DNA from: JANXLS01 sp035308565
GTDB taxonomy: Bacteria > Planctomycetota > SZUA-567 > H5-PLA8
Direction of reading: 5' to 3'
Length of the DNA: 64,000 bases
NCBI GenBank assembly: GCA_035308565.1
Contig: DATGGK010000229.1
Coordinates: forward strand, 74,274-138,273
The notes under the pieces are model-generated. The model saw nothing but the letters and a program-made list of their open reading frames with translations, was not told the origin of the DNA and did no database searches. A program made the translations under genes and the position numbers. Shown here piece by piece: positions 39,544 through 48,614 of the stretch (position 1 is its first letter; every line of letters begins with the position of its first letter).

Positions 39544-41280
39544 TCACGCATTCTCCAACCCCGCCAGTTCCTTCGTGATCGCCTTCGCCAGCGGCTCAAT
39601 CGTCTTCGAGCTAAAATCGAATTTGATCTTCGCCGCCTTGAACAATTCCGGCAGAGGCCGCGAGCCGCCCAGCGCCAGCGCGTTCTGATAATTCTTCACC
39701 GCGTCCGACACGCTCTTCTTCGAATTCAGCCACATCTGCAGCGCGCCCAACTGCGCGATGCCGTATTCGATGTAATAGAACGGCGAGCCGAACAAATGCC
39801 CCTGCCGATGCCACATGTACGCGCGCGCGTCCTCGTGGCCGCTCCAATCTTCGATGCCGCCGAATTTCTTCTGCAAGCGCAGCCACTCGGCTTTGCGTTC
39901 CTCGCGAGTGTGCTGCGGGCGCGTGTAAATCCAATGCTGAAACGCATCCACAATCGCAATCCACGGCATCAAGCCGATGATGCCTTCAAGATGCGTGCGG
40001 CGCGCGCGGTCGGCATCGGCGCTTGAATAAAATTCCGTCAAATGCGGCGCGGCAAGCAACTCCATGCTCATCGACGCCACTTCGCAAAATTCCAGCGGCG
40101 CCGAACGATAATAGAGGAGCGGTTCCTCGCGCGCGGCCAACGCATGGAACGCGTGGCCGGCTTCGTGCAGCATCGTTTCCACGTCGCGGTGCAGGCCGAC
40201 GGCGTTCATGAAAATGAACGGCAGTCGCGCTTCTTCGAGCGAATATTGATAGCCGCCGGGCGCTTTGCCTTTGCGGCTTTCGAGGTCGAGCAGATTTTTC
40301 TTGCGCAGAATGTCGAAATGTTTCGCCAGCGCCGGGCTGATCTTCTTAAAAATGCTGTGGCATTTGTCCACCATGATTTTGACTTCTTTGAACGGCTTGA
40401 GCGGCGTGCGATTTTTTACGTCGACGGCAAGGTCCCACGGTTTGAGCGCGTCCACGCCCATCAAGCGCTTGCGCCGCTTCTGCAATTCGCGCGCAAGCGG
40501 AACGACATGTTCGGCCACGGCCTTGTGAAACGCGACGCAATCCTCCGGCGTGTAATCGAAACGATGCTTCGCCTTGAACGCGAAGTCGCGGTAATTCTTG
40601 AAGCCGGCATTCTTCGCGATGCGCGTGCGCAGCTTCACCATCTCGTCGAAGATCGCTTCCAATTCATCGCGGTCCCTCGCGCGCCGCGCCGCAATGGCTT
40701 CCCACGCGCGCTGGCGCAGCGCGCGGTCAGGCTCCTCTAAATACCGGCCGACCTGCTGCAAGGTCTGCTCCTTGCCGTTAAAATTGATCGTCATCGCGCC
40801 GGTGATTTTTTGAAAGCGCTGGCTGAGCTTTGCGTCCTCGACTTGCAGCGGGATGTTCTCTTCGCGGAAAAGTTTGATCTCCATTTCGACGCCGCGCGTG
40901 AAAACCATCCAGCGCTGCGCCGGCAGCTTTTTGTGGAGCGAATTGGCTACGAATAGTTCCTTGAGCTTGTGCCAGTACGGCTTGCATTTCGGCTCGATGT
41001 TCTCGATGAAATGCAAATACGATTTTTCGATATCCTTGTCTTCCGTGTTGCAGGTCATGTTGATGTAGCGCTTGGCGGATTCCTCATCGAGCGCCGCACC
41101 CAGTTCGCCGCTGTCCAGCACCCATTTCTCCAGCGCTTTCGTGGAATTGATCGCCGGCGCTTCGTCCACGAGCTTCTTAAAGAGCGGCTCGATCAGACTC
41201 CAATCGCCGAGGTCAATCGTGTTCGGCACAAACGTGCGCTTTTGTGCATGTGGAAGTTTGTTCAAAGATTCAACGGCCAT
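39544..41280 (-). CDS. M3-family metallopeptidase (oligoendopeptidase F-like)
   Basis: A 578-residue cytoplasmic zinc peptidase. The zinc motif is in VETMLHEAGHAFHALA (HExxH, about residue 371), with the downstream Glu ligand in EFCEVASMSMELLAAPHL. The all-helical N-terminal half and the ending YYIEYGIAQLGALQMWLNSK segment with GGSRPLPELF are typical of the PepF/M3B group, which cleaves short peptides. The length is normal for the family and no signal peptide is present. A GCGCCTTTGCG word repeat lies just downstream. Confidence 0.92.
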   Translation of the reverse strand: MAVESLNKLPHAQKRTFVPNTIDLGDWSLIEPLFKKLVDEAPAINSTKALEKWVLDSGELGAALDEESAKRYINMTCNTEDKDIEKSYLHFIENIEPKCKPYWHKLKELFVANSLHKKLPAQRWMVFTRGVEMEIKLFREENIPLQVEDAKLSQRFQKITGAMTINFNGKEQTLQQVGRYLEEPDRALRQRAWEAIAARRARDRDELEAIFDEMVKLRTRIAKNAGFKNYRDFAFKAKHRFDYTPEDCVAFHKAVAEHVVPLARELQKRRKRLMGVDALKPWDLAVDVKNRTPLKPFKEVKIMVDKCHSIFKKISPALAKHFDILRKKNLLDLESRKGKAPGGYQYSLEEARLPFIFMNAVGLHRDVETMLHEAGHAFHALAAREEPLLYYRSAPLEFCEVASMSMELLAAPHLTEFYSSADADRARRTHLEGIIGLMPWIAIVDAFQHWIYTRPQHTREERKAEWLRLQKKFGGIEDWSGHEDARAYMWHRQGHLFGSPFYYIEYGIAQLGALQMWLNSKKSVSDAVKNYQNALALGGSRPLPELFKAAKIKFDFSSKTIEPLAKAITKELAGLENA

Positions 41281-41381
41281 TCGTTTCTCCTGATTCCATG
41301 ATTAGAGATTTTCTTTTTATCACAAAGACGACGAAGGCACAAAGACCACGGAGAAAATTCGAGTAAAGGGTGGCCGCCCGA

Positions 41382-42986
41382 TTATTCGTAATCGCGCCGA
41401 TTGGTCGTCAAATGCCGCTTCCAATTCACATCGTCAGTCGCCGGAAAATCTTTGCGCTGATGCGCGCCGCGCGATTCCTCGCGCTTGAGCGCGCTGCGCA
41501 AAACCAACTGCGAACACGCCAGCATGTTTTGCAGCTCCAGTCCCGCGGCCGTGCTGAATTCGCCCGCATAGACGTATTTTTGCCAGAAGTCGAGCATCTG
41601 CAGTGCGCTGGACATCGTCTCGCCATCGCGAATAATCCCCGCCGAGCGGCTCACCAGACTGCGCAGCGAATTGCGCACGTCCAGCAAATCCAGCGGCAAA
41701 TTCTCGCGCTTCATCACGGGATCGAGCGATTTGAGCGGAAACGTCGGCTGCGAACCCGCCGCAAGTTTTATCGCCTGCCGTCCCGCTTCGTGGCCGTAAA
41801 CCAATCCATCAAGCAGCGAATTCGACGCAAGGCGATTCGCGCCGTGCACGCCGACGCTCGCCACTTCACCCGCCGCGAGCAAGCGGTATACGTCCGTGAA
41901 CGCCTTCAGATCCGTGCGAATTCCGCCCATCATGTAATGGCATGCAGGACGGATCGGAATGCGGTCCTTGCATGGGTCGATGCGGTACTGCGCCAGCGTC
42001 TGCACGAGATTTGGGAAGCGCGTGCGAATCATGATCGGATCGAGGTGCGTCAGCGTCAGGAATACATTCGTCGCGCCGGTCTCCGCCATCTCGTGCGAAA
42101 TCGATTTCGCCACAATGTCGCGCGGCGCGAGCTCCAGGCGCTCATCGTATTTCTGCATGAAGCGCTCGCCCTTCGCGTTGATCAGATAGCCGCCTTCGCC
42201 GCGCACCGCCTCCGTGATCAGATGCCGTTTCGCGCCGGCCAGATAGAGGACCGTCGGATGAAACTGCACGAATTCCATGTCCTGCAGCGTCGCGCCCGCG
42301 CGAAACGCAATCGCCATCCCGTCGCCGGTCGCCACGTCGGGATTGGTCGTCTCGCGATAAATCTGGCCGATGCCGCCTGTCGCTAAAATCGTTGCCTTCG
42401 CTTCGATTTTGAACAGCTTTCCCGTTTTGCTGTCGAGCGCCACGAGGCCGTAACACACTCCGTCGTGATGCAGCAGATCGACCGCGAAATGGTTTTCGAG
42501 AATCGAAATGTTCGGATGATTTCGAATTTTGCCGATCAAACTCACTTCAATCGCGCGCCCCGTCGCGTCTCCCTCCGCGTGAATGATGCGGTGGTGCGAG
42601 TGGCCGCCTTCGAGCGTGAAGGCAATCTTCCCATCCTCGCGGTCGAATGGCGTGCCCCACGCGATCAATTCGCGTACGCGATCCGGCCCTTCGGTGACGA
42701 GCTTGCGCACCGCATCCACATCGCACAAACCGGCCCCCGCAATCAACGTGTCGCGCAAGTGTCCTTCCGGATCGTCGGCTGGATCGAGCGCCGCCGCCAC
42801 CCCGCCCTGCGCGTAATACGTGTTCGATTCTTTCAATTCGCTTTTCGTGACCAGCAGCACCGACGCATCTTCCGCCGCCACAATCGCCGCCGAAATCGCC
42901 GCAATGCCGGAGCCAACGATCAGTACGTCCGGCGACAGCGACGGAATGCGGCGCAAGTTGAGGTCGATGAGGAAGCGCTCGTTCAT
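41382..42986 (-). CDS. nadB: L-aspartate oxidase
   Basis: NadB oxidises L-aspartate to iminoaspartate with FAD, the first step of de novo NAD synthesis; the product passes to quinolinate synthase NadA, not found in this window. The 534-residue protein has the FAD-binding DVLIVGSGIAAISAAI motif, SNTYYAQGGVAAALDPADDP (flavin and dicarboxylate binding), the HSHHRIIHAEGDATGRAIEV region, ATGGIGQIYRETTNPDVATG, and the active-site Arg region HYMMGGIRTDLKAFTDV. The start MNERFLIDLNLRRIPS is used; upstream codons read through a hairpin repeat. Confidence 0.93.
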   Translation of the reverse strand: MNERFLIDLNLRRIPSLSPDVLIVGSGIAAISAAIVAAEDASVLLVTKSELKESNTYYAQGGVAAALDPADDPEGHLRDTLIAGAGLCDVDAVRKLVTEGPDRVRELIAWGTPFDREDGKIAFTLEGGHSHHRIIHAEGDATGRAIEVSLIGKIRNHPNISILENHFAVDLLHHDGVCYGLVALDSKTGKLFKIEAKATILATGGIGQIYRETTNPDVATGDGMAIAFRAGATLQDMEFVQFHPTVLYLAGAKRHLITEAVRGEGGYLINAKGERFMQKYDERLELAPRDIVAKSISHEMAETGATNVFLTLTHLDPIMIRTRFPNLVQTLAQYRIDPCKDRIPIRPACHYMMGGIRTDLKAFTDVYRLLAAGEVASVGVHGANRLASNSLLDGLVYGHEAGRQAIKLAAGSQPTFPLKSLDPVMKRENLPLDLLDVRNSLRSLVSRSAGIIRDGETMSSALQMLDFWQKYVYAGEFSTAAGLELQNMLACSQLVLRSALKREESRGAHQRKDFPATDDVNWKRHLTTNRRDYE

Positions 42987-43077
42987 ATAAAGGGGAGTGT
43001 AGTGAGATTGAATGCGGCTGGCAACCAAGTAAGTGACACGAGCTCGTAGTGGGTGCTTCACCGAGTTGCGCTGTGTA

Positions 43078-43100
43078 CCCCTCTCCCGAAGGGAGAGGGG
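43078..43100 (+). repeat. CCCCTCTCCC-GAA-GGGAGAGGGG hairpin
   Basis: A perfect 10-bp hairpin between the acyl-CoA dehydrogenase stop and nadB. It belongs to the CTCTCCC family also present at 48049, 52544 and 61446. Confidence 0.9.
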
Positions 43101-43118
43101 CACTGCGGGCACCCCCGC

Positions 43119-44255
43119 TTACTTCAGCGCGTTCCGCGCGATCACCAGCCTCTGAATCTCGCTCGTCCCCTCGTACAGCGTCAATACCCGCGCGTCGCGA
43201 TACAGCCGTTCGACGCGATACTCGCGGCTGTATCCGTACCCGCCGAAGACCTGCACGGCGCGGTACGCGCAGCGGTTCGCCGCTTCGCTCGCGAAAAGTT
43301 TGGCCATCGCCGCTTTGTCGGTGAACGGCGCGCCGCTCTGCTTCAGCCACGCAATGCTGAGCGTCAGCGCGCGCGCCGCTTCGAGATCGACCAGCGTATC
43401 GGCGACCATCCATTGAATCGCCTGAAAATCCGCGATCGGTTTTCCGAAAGCGCTGCGCTCTTTTGCATAGCGCGTCATCTCGTCCGCGCAGGCTTGAATG
43501 ATGCCCGTGCTCACGCTCGAAATTCCGATGCGCCCTGAATCCAGCGCGCCGAGCGCCACCTTCAATCCCACGCCTTCGGGCCCGAGCAAATTTCCCGCGG
43601 GCACTTTGCAATTGTCGAAGACGACCGGACACGCGGGACTCGCGCGCTGGCCCATCTTGTGTTCTGGTTTGCCAATCGAAAGTCCGCGCGTGCCGCGCTC
43701 GATTAAAAACGCGCTGAACCCTTTGGTGCGCTTGGTCGGATCGGTGACCGCAATTGCCAATATGATCCCCGCGTGCGACGCATTGGTGATCCAAATCTTC
43801 TCGCCATTCAGAACATAATTGTCGCCGCGCAATTCCGCGCGCGTGCGCATCGCCTGCACGTCCGACCCCGCGTGCGGCTCGGTGATCGCAAACGCGCCAA
43901 GCCCGTCGAGCCCCGTCAGCCGCGGCAGGAATTTCGCCTTCTGTCCATCGTTGCCCCAGCGCATCACGCACTCGGCAACAAGCGTATTCACCGACAGCGT
44001 CACCGCCGTGGACGCATCGGCGCGCCCCAATTCCATCAACGCGAGCGCATAACTGACCGCGTCCATCCCCGCGCCTCCAAATTCCGCGGGAATGGTCATC
44101 CCCAACAATCCAATTTCGCCAAGTTCGCGCACGATGTCGGCGGGAAATTCCTCGCGCTCGTCATAATACGCGGCTTTAGGGAGGATTTTCTTGTCAGCGA
44201 ATTCGCGCGCTGTCTCGCGGGCGGCTTCCTGTTCGGGGGTGAGGGACAGATTCAT
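43119..44255 (-). CDS. Acyl-CoA dehydrogenase
   Basis: A 378-residue FAD flavoenzyme forming the 2,3-double bond of acyl-CoA. Signature motifs are present: FAITEPHAGSDVQAMRT, WITNASHAGIILAIAV, GERSAFG-type contacts in YAKERSAFGKPIADFQAIQW, and the C-terminal VFGGYGYSREYRVERLYRDA followed by TLYEGTSEIQRLVIARN with the catalytic Glu in YEGTSE, the short- and branched-chain/butyryl-CoA type position. A biotin carboxylase and carrier lie upstream on the same strand, an arrangement seen in leucine/isovalerate degradation clusters, but the carboxyltransferase is missing. Confidence 0.93.
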   Translation of the reverse strand: MNLSLTPEQEAARETAREFADKKILPKAAYYDEREEFPADIVRELGEIGLLGMTIPAEFGGAGMDAVSYALALMELGRADASTAVTLSVNTLVAECVMRWGNDGQKAKFLPRLTGLDGLGAFAITEPHAGSDVQAMRTRAELRGDNYVLNGEKIWITNASHAGIILAIAVTDPTKRTKGFSAFLIERGTRGLSIGKPEHKMGQRASPACPVVFDNCKVPAGNLLGPEGVGLKVALGALDSGRIGISSVSTGIIQACADEMTRYAKERSAFGKPIADFQAIQWMVADTLVDLEAARALTLSIAWLKQSGAPFTDKAAMAKLFASEAANRCAYRAVQVFGGYGYSREYRVERLYRDARVLTLYEGTSEIQRLVIARNALK

Positions 44256-44572
44256 GCATCCTCCATTTTTTCATGCAAAGGCGCAAAGGCGCAAAGAAAA
44301 AAATGCGGCGGAACGCGGGTCAGTGTCAATTCTGTTGCATTTGTCTTCAGCGCCAACGGCGCGAACTTTTAAAGCCCAGGGCAAGCGTACCCGCGCAGCC
44401 CTGGGTATACCGCATACGGAATTTCAAAAGCCCCAATGGGGCGAACTAATGGCTTGCAACAAAACTAACACACACCCGTTGAACGCCGAATCAATTTCGT
44501 CCATTAAATCGTTCCCGTTCACGTGTCTTTCTTTGCCGTTCTCTGCGCCTTTGCGCCTCCGCGTGAAAAAAG
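44256..44572. repeat. Repeat-filled gap: GCGCAAAGGC words and a REP unit
   Basis: From left: AAGGCGCAAAGGCGCAAAG words, a REP unit (about 44340-44450) with GCGCCAACGGCGCGAAC, GCCCAGGGCAAGCGTACCCG, CAGCCCTGGG and GCCCCAATGGGGCGAAC blocks, and GCGCCTTTGCGCCTCCGCG words up to the stop of the biotin carrier gene. The REP unit is nearly identical to that at 52057. No gene seen. Confidence 0.85.
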
Positions 44573-45115
44573 TTAGCTCGCCCCGTTCGTCTTGATCGCG
44601 AACATCACCGCCCCCGCCGCCACATTTTGCCCGGCGGCGACGCTGATCTTCTCGACAATCCCCGAGTGCGGTGCGCGAATTTCGTTTTCCATTTTCATCG
44701 CTTCCAGAATCGCCAGTGTCTGTCCTGCCGTTACGCCCGCGTTCAATTCCACGCGCACCGCTTTGATCAATCCGGGAATCGGGCTTCTCAATTCAATCGA
44801 CCCGTTCTGCGCACTCGCTTTCAACATGCCTTGCCGCATCGAATCCAGCGCGGCGGGCTGCAAAGAAAATTTCTGAGCACGCCCTTCGATCGTGAGCGTC
44901 AGCTCTCCGTTATGCCGTTCGATAAATCCGTGAATCACACGCTCGCCAAACAGCAGCGTCGTGAATCCGTTTTCTTCGCGGCGCAGAATTTTCAGCGGCA
45001 GCGTCGAACCGTCGGCCAATTCGACGCGATGCGGCGCGTGCAATGCAAAACGAATCGCATCCGCGCCGCCTTCAACAGGACGAAGGACATATTCTTCTTT
45101 CGCGCCATGCGTCAT
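44573..45115 (-). CDS. Biotin carboxyl carrier protein (biotin/lipoyl-attachment domain)
   Basis: A 180-residue protein whose C-terminal domain (about 108-178) is a biotinyl domain: SPIPGLIKAVRVELNAGVTA, then LEAMKMENEI with the biotin-accepting Lys at about 141. The N-terminal half resembles the non-catalytic BT-like region found in fused acyl-CoA carboxylase alpha subunits. It lies five bases after the biotin carboxylase stop, with a GGAG SD in that gene, so the two subunits are translated together. Together they supply carboxybiotin to an acyl-CoA carboxyltransferase encoded elsewhere. Confidence 0.9.
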   Translation of the reverse strand: MTHGAKEEYVLRPVEGGADAIRFALHAPHRVELADGSTLPLKILRREENGFTTLLFGERVIHGFIERHNGELTLTIEGRAQKFSLQPAALDSMRQGMLKASAQNGSIELRSPIPGLIKAVRVELNAGVTAGQTLAILEAMKMENEIRAPHSGIVEKISVAAGQNVAAGAVMFAIKTNGAS

Positions 45116-45120
45116 TCGCT

Positions 45121-46662
45121 TTACTCCGCCTTCTGCCACGAACTCAACGGCCGCGCCGCATACTCAGCCGCGCCGACTCGTTCGCGATGCGTCAACAATT
45201 CACTCGCCGCAAGCGCCGCGAGCGCCGGCCTCTCAGCCCCGGCCCCTCTCACCTGTTCCATAGATGAAGAAAGGGGTGACGAAATCAAACTCGTATCGTA
45301 CTCCCCCGACTTGAACGCATCGCCCGCGATCACGCGCGCCAGAAACGGCGCGGTGCTCGCCACCGGATGAATCAGCGTTTCGCGCAACGCCGATTCCAAG
45401 CGCGTGCGCGCTTGCTCGCGGTCCTGGCCCCACGAGATCACTTTGCCAAGCAGCGAATCATAGAAGGGCGAGACTTCCAATCCGCTTTCGGCCCACGCAT
45501 CGACGCGAATCCCCGGTCCCGCGGGCCACGCAACCATCGCGAGTTTTCCGCACGATGGACGAAAATCCTGTGACGCATCTTCCGCGATCACGCGCGCTTC
45601 GATCGCGTGGCCATTGAAGTGCGAAAAATTCGCCGCTGCATTCTTTGCACCGATTAAATTCAAAATGCGCGGCGAAAACCCGCGGCCTTCGGCAACAATC
45701 AATTGTTCTTCGACCAAATCCAATCCCGTGCGCATCTCCGTGACAGGATGTTCGACCTGCAAACGCGTGTTCGTCTCAATGAAATAAAAATCGTTCGTCC
45801 CCGCAGGCACAAGAAATTCCATCGTCCCCGCGCCGCGGTAATTCAGTTTCGCCGCCAACCGCGCGGCCAACTCGCCCATTCTATGCGCGGCGACGCGTGA
45901 AAGGGCCGGGGCGGGGGACTCTTCGATCAATTTCTGATGCCGCCGCTGCACCGAACATTCACGCTCACCCAGCGCAATCGCGCGCCCAAGTCCGTCGCCG
46001 AGAATCTGGATTTCCACATGCCGCGCGCGTTCGATGTACTTCTCGATAAACACGCGAGAGTCGTCGAACGCCGCTTGCGCTTCGGACGACGCGCGCTGAA
46101 GCGCTTCGCCAAGCAGCGCTTCTTCGCGGACAATCCGCATGCCGCGCCCGCCGCCGCCGCCCGCGGCTTTGATCAGCAACGGATAGCCCGTCGCCGACGC
46201 AACCGCGCGGGCGTCGTCAAGCGACTGAACAGCGTGACCTTGTCCCGGCACAATCGGCACGCCCGCTTTCGCCGCCGCTTCGCGCGCGGAAATTTTGTCG
46301 CCGAGCGCCGCAATCTGGTCCGCCGTCGGACCGACGAAACGCATGCCCGCATTCTCAACGGCCTCCGCGAAGTCCTCATTCTCGGACAAAAATCCGTAAC
46401 CCGGATGTATCGCATCGGCGCGCGCGCGCTTTGCGGCGTCGATGATTTTTGCGATGTCCAGATAAACGCCGCGCGGGTCGCCCTCCAATTCGCACGCCCA
46501 ATCGCTCAGCCTCAGATGCGGCAGCCCGCCGTCGGCGCTCGAAAACGCGGCGCACACGCGCACGCCCAGCCGCCGCGCGGTGCGGGCGATGCGCAAAGCA
46601 ATTTCGCCGCGGTTGGCGATGAACAGGCTGCGGATGGCGGCGGGCGCGGCGGGGCGTTTCAT
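45121..46662 (-). CDS. Biotin carboxylase subunit (acyl-CoA carboxylase alpha type)
   Basis: A 513-residue ATP-grasp enzyme that carboxylates biotin with bicarbonate and ATP. It shows IRSLFIANRGEIALRIARTA at the N-terminus, the AIHPGYGFLSENEDFA motif, the glycine-rich lid AAGGGGGRGMRIV, EKYIERARHVEIQILGD, and FIETNTRLQVEHPVTEM with the catalytic and metal residues. The layout is that of methylcrotonyl- or propionyl-CoA carboxylase alpha subunits rather than of AccC alone, with the carrier domain split off as the next gene. About 20 residues near the C-terminus (SSPLSSSMEQVRGAGAERPA) derive from a CTCTCCC-type repeat. The start overlaps the TPR gene stop (ATGA). Confidence 0.92.
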   Translation of the reverse strand: MKRPAAPAAIRSLFIANRGEIALRIARTARRLGVRVCAAFSSADGGLPHLRLSDWACELEGDPRGVYLDIAKIIDAAKRARADAIHPGYGFLSENEDFAEAVENAGMRFVGPTADQIAALGDKISAREAAAKAGVPIVPGQGHAVQSLDDARAVASATGYPLLIKAAGGGGGRGMRIVREEALLGEALQRASSEAQAAFDDSRVFIEKYIERARHVEIQILGDGLGRAIALGERECSVQRRHQKLIEESPAPALSRVAAHRMGELAARLAAKLNYRGAGTMEFLVPAGTNDFYFIETNTRLQVEHPVTEMRTGLDLVEEQLIVAEGRGFSPRILNLIGAKNAAANFSHFNGHAIEARVIAEDASQDFRPSCGKLAMVAWPAGPGIRVDAWAESGLEVSPFYDSLLGKVISWGQDREQARTRLESALRETLIHPVASTAPFLARVIAGDAFKSGEYDTSLISSPLSSSMEQVRGAGAERPALAALAASELLTHRERVGAAEYAARPLSSWQKAE

Positions 46663-48614
46663 CGTGACACGGCTTCCGTGGTCGTCGGCGCAGTTCCCAA
46701 TTCATCCAGCCGCCGCTTCGCGTCCGCGTCCTTTGGATCGCGTTTCAATTCGGCTTCGTACTGCGCGCGCGCTTCCGGCACGCGCTTCAATTCAAGCAGG
46801 ATCTCGCCCATAGCATAATGCGCTTTCGGAAATTTTTCATTCTGTTCCAGCGCCCGCGCGTAGTCGTCCAGCGCCTGTTGCTTCTCGCCCAGCGCGCTGT
46901 ACGCGGCGCCCCGCCCGTAATACGCGTCGGCGCATTTCGGATCCCGATACAATTCCAACTGATAATGCTCGATCGCTTCGCCGTCGCGCTGCAAGTCGCG
47001 CAGCACGTCCCCCATGTAACAATTAATTTGGGGATAATCGGCATTCAATTTCAACGCGCGCGCATAATGCTCCAGCGCTTCCTCTTTTTTTCCAAGCGCG
47101 GAATATTCAACGCCCAGATTGTATTCGGCATCCGTGTAATCCGGTTTGATGCGCAGCGCCGATTGAAAACACGTAATTGCCTCGGCGTGCCGTTTCTCGA
47201 TGGCGAACGCGTTGCCCAGATTGTTCGCGGCGCGGTCACTGTCCTTAAAACGCTCCGCGACCGGGCCCCACACCGTCGATTGCAAGCGGTAATCGTCGTT
47301 GCGCGCGATCGTGCGAATGCTCAACGCCAGCGCCACGACACTGAACACCCACACGCCGATTTCCTGCGTCCTTTGGAGCGCCGGCGTCCTGCCGGCAAGA
47401 TGCCGTCGCTCCATCCGCCACACGATTTTCCGTATCGCGAATTCGGCGAATAAAACGAATCCCGCCGCCAGCGCCGCCAGCGACAAATACATGCGGTGCT
47501 CAAAAACCGCGTCCAGTATCGGCATGATGCTCGACGACGGCGCGAGAATAATGAAAAACCACGCGCCCAGAAACCCCCAAGCTGTGTTCTTGATCACTCC
47601 AATCAAAAACACGAGCCAGATCAAATTAAAAAAAACAATCTGCGGCAAAACTTTTAGCGGCGACGTCACGAAGGGCCACGAATAATCGAGATACAGATGA
47701 TCGGGCCAAAACGCGAGCCGCAGGTAATGCGGAATCACCTGCAGTTGCGTGAGAAAATAATTGAACTTTGTCACGCAGGTCAGGCCAAATCCCGCGCTCG
47801 GCCCGCCCGGCGGATTGTGAACCGCCGATGTGATCAGCACCGCGCACGACGCCAGCAGCCCAAGGTAAAGTCCCCAGCGCCGGCGCAGCGCTTCGGCGAT
47901 GCTGCCGCCCAGAAATGCGCGGTCGTACAAAAACACAATCACCGGCGCGGTCACCATCACCTGCTTGCAACCCATGCCCAGCGTCGAAAAACAAATCGCC
48001 ATCAAACTCCAACGCACCCGTGTGGATCTGTCGCGTCGGTTGCTGTTGCCCTCTCCCTCCGGGAGAGGGCCGAGAGGCGCGCCTGTTTGCGCCTCCGGGG
48101 TGAGGGGTCGGTTCGGATCCGCCGAGCGAATCACGCAATACAATGTCAGCAGAAAAAACATCCCCATCATCGACTCGCAGCGCTGAATCACGTACGTGAC
48201 CGAAGCGGTTTGCAGCGGATGGATCATCCAGATCAGCGCAATCAAAAACGCCAGCGGCGCGGCTTCGGCGCCAAATCGGCCGCGCAGTTTTTCGCATAAA
48301 AATGTCCGCCGCACGATTCCATACAACGCCAGCGCCGAGGTCAGATGAATGATCAGATTGAGCAAATGGTACGGCCAAAAATGCAAGCCGTGCATGGCGT
48401 AATTAATCGCCAGCGACAACCCGATAATCGGCCGCGTGTCGTTCGGCGGCTCCCACAGGTATTTCGGCGGCCAGAGGTGGCGGATCGCTTCGTTGTGGTC
48501 GATGCTCGTGTATTCGTCGAAGACAAACACGCCAAAGAAACTGTTGGCGAAGACCGCCGCGCCGATCAGCGCCAGGCAGTGGGGGAAGTATTTTTCGGCG
48601 ACGGTAATTCGCAT
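46659..48614 (-). CDS. Multi-pass membrane protein with C-terminal TPR repeats (TMTC-like)
   Basis: A 651-residue protein. About 10-11 membrane segments (residues 1-420), beginning MRITVAEKYFPHCLALIGAA, are followed by about six TPR repeats (440-640), such as AEYNLGVEYSALGKKEEALE and AYYGRGAAYSALGEKQQALD. The FDEYTSIDHNEAIRHL segment in the first periplasmic loop and the later HPLQTASVTYVIQRCESM are typical of bacterial relatives of the TMTC O-mannosyltransferases (GT-C fold), where the Asp/Glu pair binds the lipid-linked sugar. Two in-frame repeats are translated: LTPEAQTGAPLGPLPEGEGN near 190 and RRHLAGRTPALQ near 407. It overlaps its neighbours by 1 and 4 bases. Confidence 0.82.
   Translation of the reverse strand: MRITVAEKYFPHCLALIGAAVFANSFFGVFVFDEYTSIDHNEAIRHLWPPKYLWEPPNDTRPIIGLSLAINYAMHGLHFWPYHLLNLIIHLTSALALYGIVRRTFLCEKLRGRFGAEAAPLAFLIALIWMIHPLQTASVTYVIQRCESMMGMFFLLTLYCVIRSADPNRPLTPEAQTGAPLGPLPEGEGNSNRRDRSTRVRWSLMAICFSTLGMGCKQVMVTAPVIVFLYDRAFLGGSIAEALRRRWGLYLGLLASCAVLITSAVHNPPGGPSAGFGLTCVTKFNYFLTQLQVIPHYLRLAFWPDHLYLDYSWPFVTSPLKVLPQIVFFNLIWLVFLIGVIKNTAWGFLGAWFFIILAPSSSIMPILDAVFEHRMYLSLAALAAGFVLFAEFAIRKIVWRMERRHLAGRTPALQRTQEIGVWVFSVVALALSIRTIARNDDYRLQSTVWGPVAERFKDSDRAANNLGNAFAIEKRHAEAITCFQSALRIKPDYTDAEYNLGVEYSALGKKEEALEHYARALKLNADYPQINCYMGDVLRDLQRDGEAIEHYQLELYRDPKCADAYYGRGAAYSALGEKQQALDDYARALEQNEKFPKAHYAMGEILLELKRVPEARAQYEAELKRDPKDADAKRRLDELGTAPTTTEAVSR
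47376..47413 (+). repeat. GGAGCGCCGGCGTCCTGCCGGC palindrome within the TPR gene
   Basis: A GCCGGCGTCCTGCCGGC core flanked by GGAGCG and CGTCGCTCC arms, in frame with the membrane/TPR protein. Confidence 0.88.
48044..48116 (+). repeat. CCCTCTCCCTCCGGGAGAGGG repeat within the TPR gene
   Basis: CCCTCTCCCTCCGGGAGAGG hairpin followed by a GGCGCGCCTGTTTGCGCC hairpin and GGGGTGAGGGGTC. Related copies lie at 43078, 52544 and 61446. It is read in frame and adds about 22 residues. Confidence 0.9.

Noticed and set aside
43078..43100. Intrinsic terminator of the acyl-CoA dehydrogenase gene
   Set aside because: The hairpin is strong but lacks a U-run on either strand and belongs to a dispersed CTCTCCC family.
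42547..43971. A 474-codon minus-strand frame overlapping nadB and the acyl-CoA dehydrogenase
   Set aside because: Runs out of frame through two genes whose motifs are complete.
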